NCBI GenBank assembly: GCA_019636495.1
Contig: JAHBXL010000006.1
Location: forward strand, 1-64,000
Direction: 5' to 3'
DNA: 64,000 nucleotides
DNA from: Phycisphaeraceae bacterium
GTDB taxonomy: Bacteria > Planctomycetota > Phycisphaerae > Phycisphaerales > UBA1924
Shown here: in pieces, positions 15,941-25,357 of the stretch
Position numbering within the stretch: position 1 is the first letter of the stretch
Layout: the number at the start of each line of letters is the position of its first letter
Made by a program: the position numbers and the translations under genes
The notes under the pieces: generated by a model
What the model was told of the DNA's origin: nothing
Databases searched by the model: none
What the model saw: only the letters and a program-made list of their open reading frames with translations

Positions 15941-16873
15941 TCACAGCCACGCCAGGTCCACCACGCCCGCGGCCCCCAGCACGCACGAGACGATGCCGTT
16001 GATGGTGAAGAACGCCATGTCGAGCCCGGCCTTGCCGCGCTTGGCCAGCACCAGGTGTTCGATGACCAGCAGCACGCCCACCGCCGCGACTGCGATGCCG
16101 AACACCGGGCCGAAGCGCGGTTCGGCCCGCGCGGCCAGGCACAGCAACGCGAACGCGCCGGCGTGCAGCAGCCGCGACACCCAGATCGCGCCGCTCGGCC
16201 CGAGCCGCGCAGGAACCGAGTGCAGGCCCGTCGACCGGTCGAACTCGACATCCTGCAGCGCGTAGATGACATCAAACCCCGCGACCCACAGCAGCACCAT
16301 CCCCGCCAGCAGCCAGAGCGCGGCGCTCGCGCCGATGAAGCCGGGATCGATGGCGATCGCCGCGGCGAGGGGCGATGCCGCGAGCGCGCCGCCAAGAAAC
16401 ACGTGGCACAGCGCGGTGAAACGCTTGGTGAAGGAGTAGAAGGCGATCCATACCAACACGGGGACGCTGAGCGCCAGCGGCCAGAAGTTGGCGAAGAAGA
16501 CCCAGAACAGCGCGGCGCACGCGATGAACCCCGCCGCGCACGCGAGCGCGACAAGCAGGCCATCGCGCGCGGAGAGCCGGCCGGAGGCAATGACCCGGCG
16601 CTGCGTGCGCGGGTTCGCGGCATCAATCTCGCGGTCCGCCAGGCGGTTCACCAGCATTGCCCACGTGCGGGCCAGCACCATGCACGCCACGACAATCGCG
16701 AGTTGGCCGGCAAAGCGCTGCCACGATGAGCCCTCGGGCCGCGCCATGAACGCGCCGAGCACCGCGAACGGGAGCGCAAAGATGGAGTGCGCGATCTTGA
16801 TGTCCGCCGCGGCGAGGGCGAGGCGCGCCGGCAGCGATGGTCGTGGTGGGGCGGCCTGTGCGGGCGGATCCAT
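15941..16873 (-). CDS. UbiA-family prenyltransferase (menaquinone pathway, MqnP-like)
   Basis: A 310-residue membrane protein of the UbiA superfamily with about eight hydrophobic segments. The first Mg-binding motif is NRLADREIDAANPRTQRR, and the second is DVIYALQDVEFDRSTGLHSV, both with the Asp residues that hold the polyprenyl diphosphate. The form with GLHSVPARLG after the second motif is typical of the MqnP type that prenylates the naphthoquinone precursor in the futalosine route to menaquinone; UbiA itself is the alternative. It is on the purE-purK strand, 42 bp after purK, probably part of the same transcript. The start at MDPPAQAAPP places a basic-to-hydrophobic N-terminus correctly. 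Confidence 0.85.
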   Translation of the reverse strand: MDPPAQAAPPRPSLPARLALAAADIKIAHSIFALPFAVLGAFMARPEGSSWQRFAGQLAIVVACMVLARTWAMLVNRLADREIDAANPRTQRRVIASGRLSARDGLLVALACAAGFIACAALFWVFFANFWPLALSVPVLVWIAFYSFTKRFTALCHVFLGGALAASPLAAAIAIDPGFIGASAALWLLAGMVLLWVAGFDVIYALQDVEFDRSTGLHSVPARLGPSGAIWVSRLLHAGAFALLCLAARAEPRFGPVFGIAVAAVGVLLVIEHLVLAKRGKAGLDMAFFTINGIVSCVLGAAGVVDLAWL

Positions 16874-16915
16874 GATTGATGCTTCAAGCGTGTGCACGCG
16901 CGGCAAGCGTAGTCG

Positions 16916-18097
16916 TCAGCACGGCAGCGCGGCCTGCACGCGTTCGACCGCCGCGGCGAGGGCTGCGGGCGTTTCGGCAATGACGGTGACGTGACCGATC
17001 TTTCGACCGGGGCGTTCGGCCTTGCCGTAGTGGTGGAAGTGCGCGCCGGGGATGGCGAGGATGTCTTCGGCACGCGGGAATCGGCCGAGGATGTTGATCA
17101 TCGCGGAGACAGGGCCGCGGGGCACCGACCGCTCAGAGCAGCGGTCGGTGGCACGGGTGTCGCCCAGCGGCAGGCCGAGGATGGCGCGGAGGTGATTCTC
17201 AAACTGACTGACGGGCGCGCCCTCGATGGTCCAGTGTCCGGTGTTGTGCACGCGCGGGGCCATCTCGTTGCCAAGCAGGACCGGCGCACCGGACGAATCG
17301 CGTGATTCAAAGAACTCGATGGCGAGAACGCCCATGTAGTTGAGTTTCTGCATGATCGCGCGGGCGCGGTCTTCGGCGGCTTGTTGCAGACCGGGCGAAA
17401 GGTCGGGCGCGGGGGCGATGGAGGTTCGGAGCACGCCGCGCGAGTGATGATTCTGCACGAGCGGGTAGAAGCGCGTGCTCCCATCACGCCCGCGAACACC
17501 GATGAGCGACAACTCGCGAGAGAAGTCGATGAATCGCTCGACGATCAGTCCGCCCGTTGCGGCATGGCCGGAAACAACCGACCAGGCCTGTTCGATCGCC
17601 GCGGGCAGCCCCGCGCTCATCCCCATCCCTCCGATGACAGCCTGGCCCTTGCCGTCGTAGCCCATGCGGCGGGACTTGACGATGACGCCGAGGCCGAGCC
17701 GATCAACCGCCGCTGCGAGTTCATCGCGGGTGGCGACGGGAACAAACGCCGGAACTTGCACGCCGCACTCGACGAAGAGTTGCTTCTCAAGCAAGCGGTC
17801 CTGCAGTGTCGCGAGCGCGAGCGCGGGCGGGTGCACCCCCCCACCCCTCGCGTGCGCTTCGAGGCGCTGCACGACCGCGGCAGGGACGTTCTCGAACTCG
17901 TAGGTGACCACGTCGGCGCCGGCCGCGAGTTGGTCGAGCGCGGCGGGGTCGTCGTAGGGCGCGATGATCTGCTCGGCGACCTGTGCAGCGGGCGCGTGCG
18001 GGTCGGGGTCGAGGAAGCGGAAGCGCAGGCCCATCGGGATGCCCGCGAGCGCGAGCATCCGGCCGAGTTGCCCGCCGCCGAGGATGCCGACGATCAT
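16916..18097 (-). CDS. purK: 5-(carboxyamino)imidazole ribonucleotide synthase
   Basis: A 393-residue ATP-grasp enzyme that carboxylates aminoimidazole ribonucleotide at the expense of ATP in purine synthesis. It opens with [19 protein letters not shown], the pre-ATP-grasp fold. The central grasp has [18 protein letters not shown], the family's phosphate loop, and [29 protein letters not shown] active-site segments ([17 protein letters not shown]). Its start overlaps the stop of purE (ATGA), a tight translational coupling. A small insert of the type [12 protein letters not shown] after residue 320 is unusual but lies in a surface loop. Confidence 0.94.
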   Translation of the reverse strand: MIVGILGGGQLGRMLALAGIPMGLRFRFLDPDPHAPAAQVAEQIIAPYDDPAALDQLAAGADVVTYEFENVPAAVVQRLEAHARGGGVHPPALALATLQDRLLEKQLFVECGVQVPAFVPVATRDELAAAVDRLGLGVIVKSRRMGYDGKGQAVIGGMGMSAGLPAAIEQAWSVVSGHAATGGLIVERFIDFSRELSLIGVRGRDGSTRFYPLVQNHHSRGVLRTSIAPAPDLSPGLQQAAEDRARAIMQKLNYMGVLAIEFFESRDSSGAPVLLGNEMAPRVHNTGHWTIEGAPVSQFENHLRAILGLPLGDTRATDRCSERSVPRGPVSAMINILGRFPRAEDILAIPGAHFHHYGKAERPGRKIGHVTVIAETPAALAAAVERVQAALPC

Positions 18098-18675
18098 GTC
18101 GTGGTCCTCTTTCTGCCGCGCTTCGCGCCGGCTTGTGCCGGCGCAGGCTTTCGCGGATCGGGATCGGCCAAGACTTTTCTCGTCTGCCTCACGCGGAACG
18201 CGCGATACGCCTCCCGGATGCGCGGGAGTTCGGACCCGAGCATCGCCGCGGCGAGGAGCGCGGCGTTGATCGCGCCGGCCTTGCCGACGGCGAGCGTGCC
18301 GACGGGAACGCCCGCGGGCATCTGCACGATGGAGAGGAGCGAGTCCGCGCCCTTGAGCGCCTTGGACTCGACGGGGACGCCGAGGACGGGCAGCACCGTC
18401 TTGCTGGCGCACATGCCGGGGAGGTGGGCTGCGCCGCCCGCGCCGGCGATGATGATCTTCAGGCCGCGGGACTCGGCGGTCGCGGCGAACTCAAAAAGCA
18501 GGTCGGGCGTCCGGTGGGCGGAGACGACGCGGACCTCGTGGGGGATGTTGAAGTCGGTGAGCGTCGCCGCGGCGTGCTGCATGGTCTCCCAGTCGGACCG
18601 GGAGCCCATGATGATGGCGACGAGGGGAGAGGAGGTGGAGGGAGCGTTGCGGGAGTTGGTGCGCTTCTGGGCCAT
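18094..18675 (-). CDS. purE: 5-(carboxyamino)imidazole ribonucleotide mutase
   Basis: A 193-residue protein that moves the carboxyl group made by PurK from N5 to C4. Motifs: [15 protein letters not shown] (phosphate-binding loop), [15 protein letters not shown], and [15 protein letters not shown], followed by [19 protein letters not shown]. Class I PurE proteins are about 160-170 residues; here a Lys/Arg-rich C-terminal tail of about 30 residues ([17 protein letters not shown]) is added. A 20-residue Ser/Asn-rich N-terminal leader is also extra. The gene starts the purEK(-ubiA) unit. A heptamer repeat array lies from 24 to 86 bp upstream of the start. Confidence 0.93.
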   Translation of the reverse strand: MAQKRTNSRNAPSTSSPLVAIIMGSRSDWETMQHAAATLTDFNIPHEVRVVSAHRTPDLLFEFAATAESRGLKIIIAGAGGAAHLPGMCASKTVLPVLGVPVESKALKGADSLLSIVQMPAGVPVGTLAVGKAGAINAALLAAAMLGSELPRIREAYRAFRVRQTRKVLADPDPRKPAPAQAGAKRGRKRTTT

Positions 18676-18698
18676 TGGGCGGAATGGTAAGGCCGATG

Positions 18699-18761
18699 AT
18701 GTCGGATGTCGGATGTGGGATGTGGGATGTGGGATGTGGGATGTGGGATGTGGGATGGGGG
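18699..18761 (-). repeat. Heptamer tandem repeat upstream of purE
   Basis: Eight copies of CC(C/G)ACAT (gene strand), the two nearest the start being CCGACAT, plus one degenerate copy. It spans 63 bp beginning 24 bp ahead of the purE ATG. The unit is nearly the same as that in front of glucokinase (CCCACTT). It lies in a promoter-distance region, so changes in copy number could alter expression. Confidence 0.9.
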
Positions 18762-18971
18762 GACATGAATGCGCCGGCGGTCCGAGCAGCGGGTCGGGCA
18801 CAGCGCGGCTTGGGCAGGGCAGAGCGGGTGGTATGGACTTATTGATCGCCGCGGGAGGCAGCGCGGGATTGCACGGCCCACGCCTCGAAGACTCGGCGTG
18901 AGCCGTGGCACGACAAGGCAAAGTAGGCGAAGACAACTCACCTGCCGGGTATGCCACCGGCCAGCTCTCGC

Positions 18972-19748
18972 TTACACGGGCTCAGGGTTTCGCTGCTTTC
19001 CGAAGGTCAACAGCAGCAGTACAGCAACGGAGAGGGCGATGAATGCGGCGTACTTGAACACCTTGCGGACCAAGTCCCCTGTCCCGCCCGGTGGTGGCGG
19101 GCCGCGCTTTCCACCCTCCCGCACTCCATCGGCAAACTCCTGATCACCAGACATTTCAAGTGTCCATTGCGAGAGTACCGGAAGAACACGCTCGACCATC
19201 GCGGGGTCCATCAACCGGCCTTGCAGCATGGACCCGACCGGTCTGGGCACTTTGGGCCAGTACACCATCACCTTCGTGAACTCGCCGGACTCACTTTCCG
19301 TGCCGATGGACAGATAGGCAAGTTCGACTTCGATGCTCCGCTCCGGTCCGGCCTGCTCCATCTCGTCGTAGGTCGGTTGCAATCCGTCGACGGAGAACTC
19401 CATGTGCCCGAAGTGGCGTAACGAACGCCTCGGAATGGGCCGAAGGAGTCTTATGGTGGCCGACACGGGGGATGTGATCTCGCCAGCCGCTCGCATGCGC
19501 GCCAGGTCCGGCAGGATCGCCGGTTCGTTCGGCTCAAGCACTCGGACCGACTCCGGCGACACCCGCAAATCCGCCCGCAATGTCATGACCGGGTAATACT
19601 GGCGCGGCGGCGGAAGGACAATCGACAGCGCGATGTACAGCACCATACAGGCGACCGCGGAGAACACCGCCACCAACGCCGCAATGAGTCGCCTGGCCCT
19701 TCGACGAGCCATCGCCAAGGCGGCTGACTCATGAGCGTTTAGTGTCAC
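18972..19748 (-). CDS. Hypothetical two-TM membrane protein
   Basis: A 258-residue protein of unknown function. The start is a GTG that overlaps the stop of the DUF3299 gene (GTGA), so the two are coupled; an ATG 36 bases further in is the alternative. A basic N-terminus (ARRRARR) leads into one helix ([21 protein letters not shown]); then comes an exported domain of about 175 residues, and a second helix near the C-terminus ([15 protein letters not shown]). A Pro/Gly-rich linker precedes the second helix. It is the last gene of the unit ABC ATPase, permease, DUF3299 protein, this gene. Confidence 0.65.
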   Translation of the reverse strand: MTLNAHESAALAMARRRARRLIAALVAVFSAVACMVLYIALSIVLPPPRQYYPVMTLRADLRVSPESVRVLEPNEPAILPDLARMRAAGEITSPVSATIRLLRPIPRRSLRHFGHMEFSVDGLQPTYDEMEQAGPERSIEVELAYLSIGTESESGEFTKVMVYWPKVPRPVGSMLQGRLMDPAMVERVLPVLSQWTLEMSGDQEFADGVREGGKRGPPPPGGTGDLVRKVFKYAAFIALSVAVLLLLTFGKQRNPEPV

Positions 19749-20785
19749 GGCGCCAGGTGTTCCTGCCGCACTTCGCTCTCGCGGAGGGGCGCGCCGGATT
19801 GCTTGCCGACGACCGTGTCGTCCATCAGGTACAGGCTCACCAGCCAGTCCTTGACGAGGTAGGGGTCCACCTGCAGTTTGCCGGTGACGGTGCCCATGAT
19901 GAGCAGGCGCGTCTCGCCCTCAGCGGGTTTATCGAGTTTGACTTCGATCGCGTCAAAGGGCGTCGGCGGCACGCCGATGCAGCAGCCATCCCACTGGTTC
20001 AGCATCATCAGCATCTCGTCGAGGCCCTCGGCCATGACTGGGAACGCGACGTAGCCGGAGATCTTGACCCACTTGTTGTGCAGCATCTGCACGCGGTCGG
20101 GGATGACCTTCAGGCCCATGCGCGGCTTGTAGGTCTCCTGCACCGACATGAGGTGCTCCCACGTCACTTCGTAGGGCTTGTCGCGCGAGCCATCGCCGCG
20201 CATCACGAAGCGGCCATCGACCAGCACGGTGCCATCGGGCTGGGGCTCGAGTTTGGCCGGACCCTGTGCCGCGGCGATTGTCGCGGCGGAATCCGCCGCG
20301 GAGGGCTCGCGGGCACCCGCGGCGGCGGGTGTCGGTGCCGCGGTGTTCGCGGCGGAGTCGGTGAAAGGCGCTTCGCGGATGGTCGCATCATCGGCGGCGA
20401 CTTCCGGCGCGCCCGGCGGCGGCGGGCCGACGAAGCCGGGGCGGAGGTGCTCGGTCGATGCCGCGACATCGCGCTCGGGCACGACGGGGAGTTCGATGGC
20501 CGGCGCAGGGTTGGGGTCTTCGACGGGCGCGGGCGTCTCGGCCACTTGCGGAGTTCGCGGCGGTGGCGCATGTGAGGGATCGGGCGCGGATGGTGCGAGC
20601 GGCCTGTCGACGATGGGCTGGGCGGGCACCGGCCGTTCAGCGGGCGGTGTTGGCCGCGGCGTGTCGGCGGCCTGCGCTGGCGCGGGCACCGGCGCGGGTG
20701 CGGGGGGCCTGGCGCGACCGCGGGCATAGAGCATCGCGACCGTGGCGAGAACGAGGAGCGCGATGATGGTCCAGAAGATCCGCAT
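19745..20785 (-). CDS. DUF3299-domain exported protein
   Basis: A 346-residue protein. It has an N-terminal hydrophobic helix (MRIFWTIIALLVLATVAMLY), a very Pro/Ala-rich linker of about 180 residues that is probably disordered and spans the envelope, and a C-terminal domain of about 120 residues matching DUF3299: VKISGYVAFPVMAEGLDEML, LNQWDGCCIGVPPTPFDAIE, and VDPYLVKDWLVSLYLMDD. The CC pair in WDGCC is a characteristic feature. In other bacteria DUF3299 genes often travel with MacB-type ABC exporters, as here; a zinc or lipoprotein link has been suggested, but the function is unknown. It is 118 bp downstream of the permease gene. Confidence 0.75.
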   Translation of the reverse strand: MRIFWTIIALLVLATVAMLYARGRARPPAPAPVPAPAQAADTPRPTPPAERPVPAQPIVDRPLAPSAPDPSHAPPPRTPQVAETPAPVEDPNPAPAIELPVVPERDVAASTEHLRPGFVGPPPPGAPEVAADDATIREAPFTDSAANTAAPTPAAAGAREPSAADSAATIAAAQGPAKLEPQPDGTVLVDGRFVMRGDGSRDKPYEVTWEHLMSVQETYKPRMGLKVIPDRVQMLHNKWVKISGYVAFPVMAEGLDEMLMMLNQWDGCCIGVPPTPFDAIEVKLDKPAEGETRLLIMGTVTGKLQVDPYLVKDWLVSLYLMDDTVVGKQSGAPLRESEVRQEHLAP

Positions 20786-20831
20786 GGGCGAGGTTCGACA
20801 ATCGTAGTCGATCAAGGAAAAGGGGTTGCAG

Positions 20832-20892
20832 ACAGCCGGCACGGAAGCAGGCCCACCAAGGGAATGAGCCGGCACGGAGTCCCGGCCCACCA
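20832..20892. repeat. Two copies of an interspersed palindromic repeat
   Basis: AGCCGGCACGGA recurs at 20833 and 20866, each followed a few bases on by GGCCCACC (copy 1: AGCAGGCCCACC; copy 2: GTCCCGGCCCACC). A third copy with the same core lies inside a coding gene at 55924-55950. Each unit contains an imperfect palindrome (CCGGCAC...GTGCCGG type). They sit between the permease and the DUF3299 gene. Confidence 0.75.
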
Positions 20893-20903
20893 GGAACCAC
20901 CGA

Positions 20904-22202
20904 TCAGCCCAGCGGCTTGAGGTGGTCGGCAACGGAGGAGCGGTAGGCCATGACGGCGGGCACGATGCCCGCGAGCGCGCTGAGCAGGATGCCGCCGGTG
21001 AGAACGGCGAGGGTAATCTCGGGCGCGAACACGGGCGTAACGACGAGCCCGATGGCGTTCCTCAGGACGCCCGCGGCGACGAGCGCCCCGGCGACAGCCA
21101 GCGCCAGGCCGATGGCCGCGCCCAGCACGCCGATGATCGTGGCCTCGGTGACAAGCAGCCCGAAGACGCGCGGCCGCGAGCAGCCCAGGACGCGCAGCAC
21201 GGCGACCTGCCTGCGTCGCTGTTCCATCGAGTTGTACAGCGCGAGCATGATGGAGATCGCGCTGGAGACCATGACGACACCGGCCATCGCCAGGATGATC
21301 ACGTCAATGTTGGAGACGATGCGGAAGAGTGCATCGATCTGCTGGACGGGTTGCGCGACGGTGATGGTCGGATCTCGTCGCAGAGCATCGAACGCCGCGG
21401 GAAGAAGTGCGGTCACGTCGCGTCCGGGGCGCGAGGCGACGCGCAGGTAGATGCCGGTGATGAGCCGGTCGGTCTCGAGCAGGTCGTCCTCGGTGGTGGT
21501 GCGGATCGAGGGGTCGGTGAGTTTTCGGCGGTCGTGGGCGTGGATGATCCAGGTGCTGGTGAGGTCGGTGAACAGTGCACGGTCGTGCGCGCTGCCGGTG
21601 GGCTCGAGCACGCCGACCACGGCGTAGGCGAACTCCTTGTGCACGTGCGGGGCGACCGCATCGGCCTGCCCGAGTTGGCGCGACTGGGCGATGCCGTGCG
21701 TGAGGAAGATCTCCGAGCCGACGCGGAGGCCGGTTTCCCTTGCCGCGACCGCGCCGACGACGACCTCGAAGGGCTTGTCGAACGCGCGTCCCGCGGCGAA
21801 CTTCCACGGCTCGCCGAGATTGGGCTCAAAGTCGGAGAAGAACTCGGTCGAGGTGGCGAGCACGGGGAAGCCGCGGTATGAATCGCCCTGCTGCGTGGGA
21901 ATGGCAAAGGCGAAGGGCATGGACGCGGCGATCTGCTCGTACTTGGCCCACTCGATGGCGCGTGCGGGGGGGTTGGCGTAGTAGATGCCGTTGAGCACGG
22001 CGACCATGGGGCTTGCATCGCGCGAGACGATCAGGTGCATGTTGCCCGATCCACGGGCAAAGGCCTGTCGCCCCGCATCGCGCATCGAGAACAGCACGAG
22101 CATCAGTGCGACGGCGACGCCGACGGTCAGCGCGGTGACGCACGTCGAGAACAGGCGCGCGTGCAGCGAACGGCGGACGATCGTCAGGTCGGTCAGCGCC
22201 AC
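20904..22202 (-). CDS. ABC transporter permease (FtsX/MacB type)
   Basis: A 432-residue permease with the FtsX fold. It has one N-terminal helix (CVTALTVGVAVALMLVLF), a periplasmic domain of about 230 residues with alpha/beta character, and three C-terminal helices (VIILAMAGVVMVSSAISI, GVLGAAIGLALAVAGALV, LAVLTGGILLSALAGIVP). The cytoplasmic loop reads EQRRRQVAVLRVLGCSRPRV, the signature of MacB/LolC-type permeases that couples to the ATPase. Such pairs extract or export lipoproteins and peptides, not small solutes. It overlaps the ATPase gene by 10 bases and belongs to the same unit. Confidence 0.88.
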   Translation of the reverse strand: MALTDLTIVRRSLHARLFSTCVTALTVGVAVALMLVLFSMRDAGRQAFARGSGNMHLIVSRDASPMVAVLNGIYYANPPARAIEWAKYEQIAASMPFAFAIPTQQGDSYRGFPVLATSTEFFSDFEPNLGEPWKFAAGRAFDKPFEVVVGAVAARETGLRVGSEIFLTHGIAQSRQLGQADAVAPHVHKEFAYAVVGVLEPTGSAHDRALFTDLTSTWIIHAHDRRKLTDPSIRTTTEDDLLETDRLITGIYLRVASRPGRDVTALLPAAFDALRRDPTITVAQPVQQIDALFRIVSNIDVIILAMAGVVMVSSAISIMLALYNSMEQRRRQVAVLRVLGCSRPRVFGLLVTEATIIGVLGAAIGLALAVAGALVAAGVLRNAIGLVVTPVFAPEITLAVLTGGILLSALAGIVPAVMAYRSSVADHLKPLG

Positions 22203-22960
22203 GCTTCACCTCCCTCGCGTCCGGCGGCGAGGCCCGGTGCCGCGGCGTGGAGGTGCGCGGTGTGCAGATCGTCAAGTCGGGCGCGGCGCGGGAAGCGCTC
22301 GGCCATGGCGGGGTCGTGCGAGACGCAGAGCAGCGCGGTGCCGCGGGTGCGGCAGGCGTTCTGGATGAGGTCCATGGCGATGTCGGCGTTCTCCGGGTCG
22401 AGGCTCGCGGTCGGTTCATCGGCCAGCACAAGTTCGGGCGAGCAGGCCAGCGCACGGGCGACGGCGACGCGCTGCTGCTGCCCGACGCTCAGACGATCTG
22501 GCGCGGCGTCGGTGCGCTCGATGCCCAGCGATTCGAGCAGCGCGGCGGCGAGGGCGCGGTGCTCGCGCGGCGGGATATCGCTGAACATCAATGCGGCCAT
22601 GACGTTCTCCAGCGCCGAGAAGCCGTGGAGCAGGTTGAAGGTCTGGAAGACCATGCCGATGTGCCGGGCACGAAATGCGTCGCGGGCCGGGCCGCGGAGC
22701 GCGTGCACGTTGCGCCCCGCCACTTCGATGCGCCCCGCATTGGGCGCTTCAAGGTCGACCACGCCGGCGATCAGATGCAGCAGGGTGGACTTGCCGCGCC
22801 CCGAGCCGCCGGTGAGGAGCATCTGCTCGGCGGGGGCGAGTTCGAGCGCGGCGATGTCGATGATCCAGGGATCGGTCGGGCGCGCGCCGGGGTAGCGGAA
22901 GCGCAGGTCAGCGATGCGCAACGCAGGCGTCGCGTCCTGGTGTACGGGCGATTCCGGCAA
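22193..22960 (-). CDS. ABC transporter ATP-binding protein (LolD/MacB type)
   Basis: A 255-residue ATPase. Walker A is GGSGRGKSTLLHL, with Arg where Ser is more common. The Q-loop is VFQTFNLLHGF, the signature RLSVGQQQRVAVARAL, Walker B VLADEPTASLD, and the switch His CVSHD. The domain order and the FQTFNLL motif are typical of LolD/MacB ATPases. It precedes the permease and overlaps it. The C-terminal tail of about 20 residues (HAAAPGLAAGREGGEAWR) is an extra. Substrate is unknown; the DUF3299 protein in the unit may be a partner. Confidence 0.9.
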   Translation of the reverse strand: MPESPVHQDATPALRIADLRFRYPGARPTDPWIIDIAALELAPAEQMLLTGGSGRGKSTLLHLIAGVVDLEAPNAGRIEVAGRNVHALRGPARDAFRARHIGMVFQTFNLLHGFSALENVMAALMFSDIPPREHRALAAALLESLGIERTDAAPDRLSVGQQQRVAVARALACSPELVLADEPTASLDPENADIAMDLIQNACRTRGTALLCVSHDPAMAERFPRRARLDDLHTAHLHAAAPGLAAGREGGEAWR

Positions 22961-23034
22961 TGCGCAGCCCTCCGGGCCGGCACGCGCCGGCGCGGCGGAT
23001 TGTTGCCCCGCGCGGGGCCGGAGTCACGTGCAAC

Positions 23035-25170
23035 TCAGTTGCACGGCGGAGGCCGGGCAAACCAGCAATCGAGGAAGGCAAAGATGTCGGCGACCTGCAC
23101 GCCGTTCTGGCCGTCGAAATCGGCCTGCGGCGCGTTGGAGAACCACAGCGACAGGTACGAGAAGATGTCGTTCACCGCGATCGTTCCGTCACCATCCGCA
23201 TCGCACGGGCACGTCGGCTGGCCGCCCTCGCACGAGTCGATGATGCCGTTGCCGTTGGCATCGAGACCGGGGTTCGCGGCCAGTTGCGTGCTGTCCGGCG
23301 TGCCATCGCCGTCGCAGTCGGCATCGATCGTGAACTGATAGCCGCCGGGAGCGGGCCACGCGACGGCGGGCTCGCCGGGCACATCGGCGCAGACGAGCCC
23401 GACAGGCCGGACGCGATACTGGCCCGGCGGCGGCTCAGCGCCGGTGCCCCACAGGCCGACGATGTGCGAACTGTGCGCGCCGGGCGGGTACAGCGCGGGC
23501 GCGAAGAAGGACGATGCATTGGCCCACGATCCGCCGTCGAACCGCTCGACCACGACCGCGCCGCCCCAGCCGCCGCCGCCCGCGCTCACCGCGTGATCGA
23601 CCGGGCCGTACGAGCGGATGAGTACGGCGGGCTGAGCCGCGGCGAATGCCGTCGCGGCGACAACGCCGCCCTGTGGGGGCGAGCAATCCATGGCGTGCAG
23701 ACCGAACGGCACGAGGCCCGCGCTGCCGCCGCCGGTGAATGATGAAAGGGCGTTGTAGTATGGCGCTGGTTCGAGTTGCGTCAGTCCGCCGAACGACACC
23801 GGACCCTCCCACGATGCGCCGTTGTTGTTGGCGTTGATGACGATGTGGCCCATCAAGCCGCCCGGCGGCAGGACGACCGTGCCCTGCAGCGCATCGCCGA
23901 TGCGCAGCGAAGCCCCGCCCTCAAGGCCGGAGCCGCCGATCGAGATCATCCTCGTCGGCAGGACGGACCTGCCGACCGAGATGCTGCCGAGCACCGGTCC
24001 GTTGAAGGACAGGTTGGCGTTGAGGTGATGGTCCATGACAATCTCGCCCAGCACCGCGCCGCCGACCAGCAGGTCGCGGTTGAACGAGCCGCGGGCCGCG
24101 TTCAGCGGCGTGCCCATGTGCACGACGCCCTCGAGGTTCCCGACGATCGCGAAACTCCCCTGCGGGTAGGAGATGTTGGTGTCGAAGTAGCCTCGGGCCG
24201 ACCAGATGACGTTCGGCACATGCACACCCCCCACTGTTCGCGCCGCCGTGAAGTGCCGGCCGATGGTGATGGGCACGCGGATGGCCGTCGAGAGCGACAG
24301 GCTCGCATCCAGGTCCCGCGCGATGATGAATCGAGGCGAGCCAGAGGTGCCGAACTCGAAGAGGAAGGTGGCCTCGAGGCTGCCGCGGAAATCGCCGCTG
24401 GTCGTCTCAAAGTGGTGCACGACTCCGCCCGGCCCCAGCACGATGTTCGCGGCGATGCTCGCGGCCTTCAGGCGGCCGATGTGCCCGCCGGGAACGTTGA
24501 TCGCCACCGGCTCGCCGTCGCTCCTGCGGATGTCGCCGAAGACATCGAGATGGTCGATGCTCGCGTTGCTGCCGATGCTGACTCCGCCGAGCAGGTTTCC
24601 GCCGATGTACACATTGCCCATGCTGCGGCCCGCTGCCGTGCTGACCATGTCGCCCAGCATGCTCCCGCCGATATCGAGGTTGTAGATCATGTCGGCGCGA
24701 ATGGCCGGGCCGCCGGGCGTGCCGTTGGGCGGGGCCTCGCGGTCGTAGCCCACATCGCCGGCCGTGTAGAGTTGCAGCAGCAGAACCTTGTCGGTCCCGC
24801 TGGTGCCTTTGTCGAACGCGCCCAGGCCGCCGATGCGGCCAAGCGCGGAGGTGCCGCGGATGTTCACGCGGCAGTCGATGGCGGTGTTGTTCTGCACGCG
24901 TACGCGCCCGAGCATGATGTTCGACCCGCCGGTGATCGTGATCGTCGGGTTCGATGTCGGGCTTCCGGTGAGCGTGACGGTGATATCCCAGCGCCCGGTC
25001 GTGCCGTTGAACGAGCACGACTTGGTAAACGTGCCCGTGGTCGTGACGGCGACAGTCACCCCCGGCGGGTCACACTGCGCCGCAGCGCGGTCCGGGACAA
25101 GCAGGATCGCGGCAAGGACCGACAGAGCCACCATCGCCAACGAACGCCGGATCTTCAACGTGTGGAACAT
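23035..25170 (-). CDS. Secreted beta-structured protein with dockerin-like C-terminal tag
   Basis: A 711-residue exported protein. The signal peptide is SLAMVALSVLAAILLVPDRA (cleavage after AAAQ), and GGGAG precedes the start by seven bases. The middle (residues about 55-440) is a chain of short hydrophobic strands with many Gly, Asn and Thr (GRIGGLGAFDKG, GNVYIGGNLLGGVSIGS, HLDVFGDIRRS), suggesting a right-handed beta-helix or solenoid. The C-terminus carries two EF-hand-like halves, DADGDGTIAVNDIFSYLSLW and DFDGQNGVQVADIFAFLDCW, each with DxDxxG...DIF. This same tag ends two other proteins nearby. It is probably a cell-surface or secreted structural protein. Function unknown. Confidence 0.75.
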   Translation of the reverse strand: MFHTLKIRRSLAMVALSVLAAILLVPDRAAAQCDPPGVTVAVTTTGTFTKSCSFNGTTGRWDITVTLTGSPTSNPTITITGGSNIMLGRVRVQNNTAIDCRVNIRGTSALGRIGGLGAFDKGTSGTDKVLLLQLYTAGDVGYDREAPPNGTPGGPAIRADMIYNLDIGGSMLGDMVSTAAGRSMGNVYIGGNLLGGVSIGSNASIDHLDVFGDIRRSDGEPVAINVPGGHIGRLKAASIAANIVLGPGGVVHHFETTSGDFRGSLEATFLFEFGTSGSPRFIIARDLDASLSLSTAIRVPITIGRHFTAARTVGGVHVPNVIWSARGYFDTNISYPQGSFAIVGNLEGVVHMGTPLNAARGSFNRDLLVGGAVLGEIVMDHHLNANLSFNGPVLGSISVGRSVLPTRMISIGGSGLEGGASLRIGDALQGTVVLPPGGLMGHIVINANNNGASWEGPVSFGGLTQLEPAPYYNALSSFTGGGSAGLVPFGLHAMDCSPPQGGVVAATAFAAAQPAVLIRSYGPVDHAVSAGGGGWGGAVVVERFDGGSWANASSFFAPALYPPGAHSSHIVGLWGTGAEPPPGQYRVRPVGLVCADVPGEPAVAWPAPGGYQFTIDADCDGDGTPDSTQLAANPGLDANGNGIIDSCEGGQPTCPCDADGDGTIAVNDIFSYLSLWFSNAPQADFDGQNGVQVADIFAFLDCWFARPPPCN

Positions 25171-25357
25171 GCGGAGTCTCCCGGCTCGGGAGATCGGCCC
25201 GCGAGGCGGCCGGCCGAAGTTCGGAGCGCTCGGACCGACGCCGCGGCACCCAACGCTGCGGCCTGCGCGGACCGCGCAGTCGCCGCGGCGGAACCGTGCG
25301 CATCGGGGGGGTGTCGTTGCAACCCGAGCATGAAGAGCGCGAAGAACGCGGATTCAC

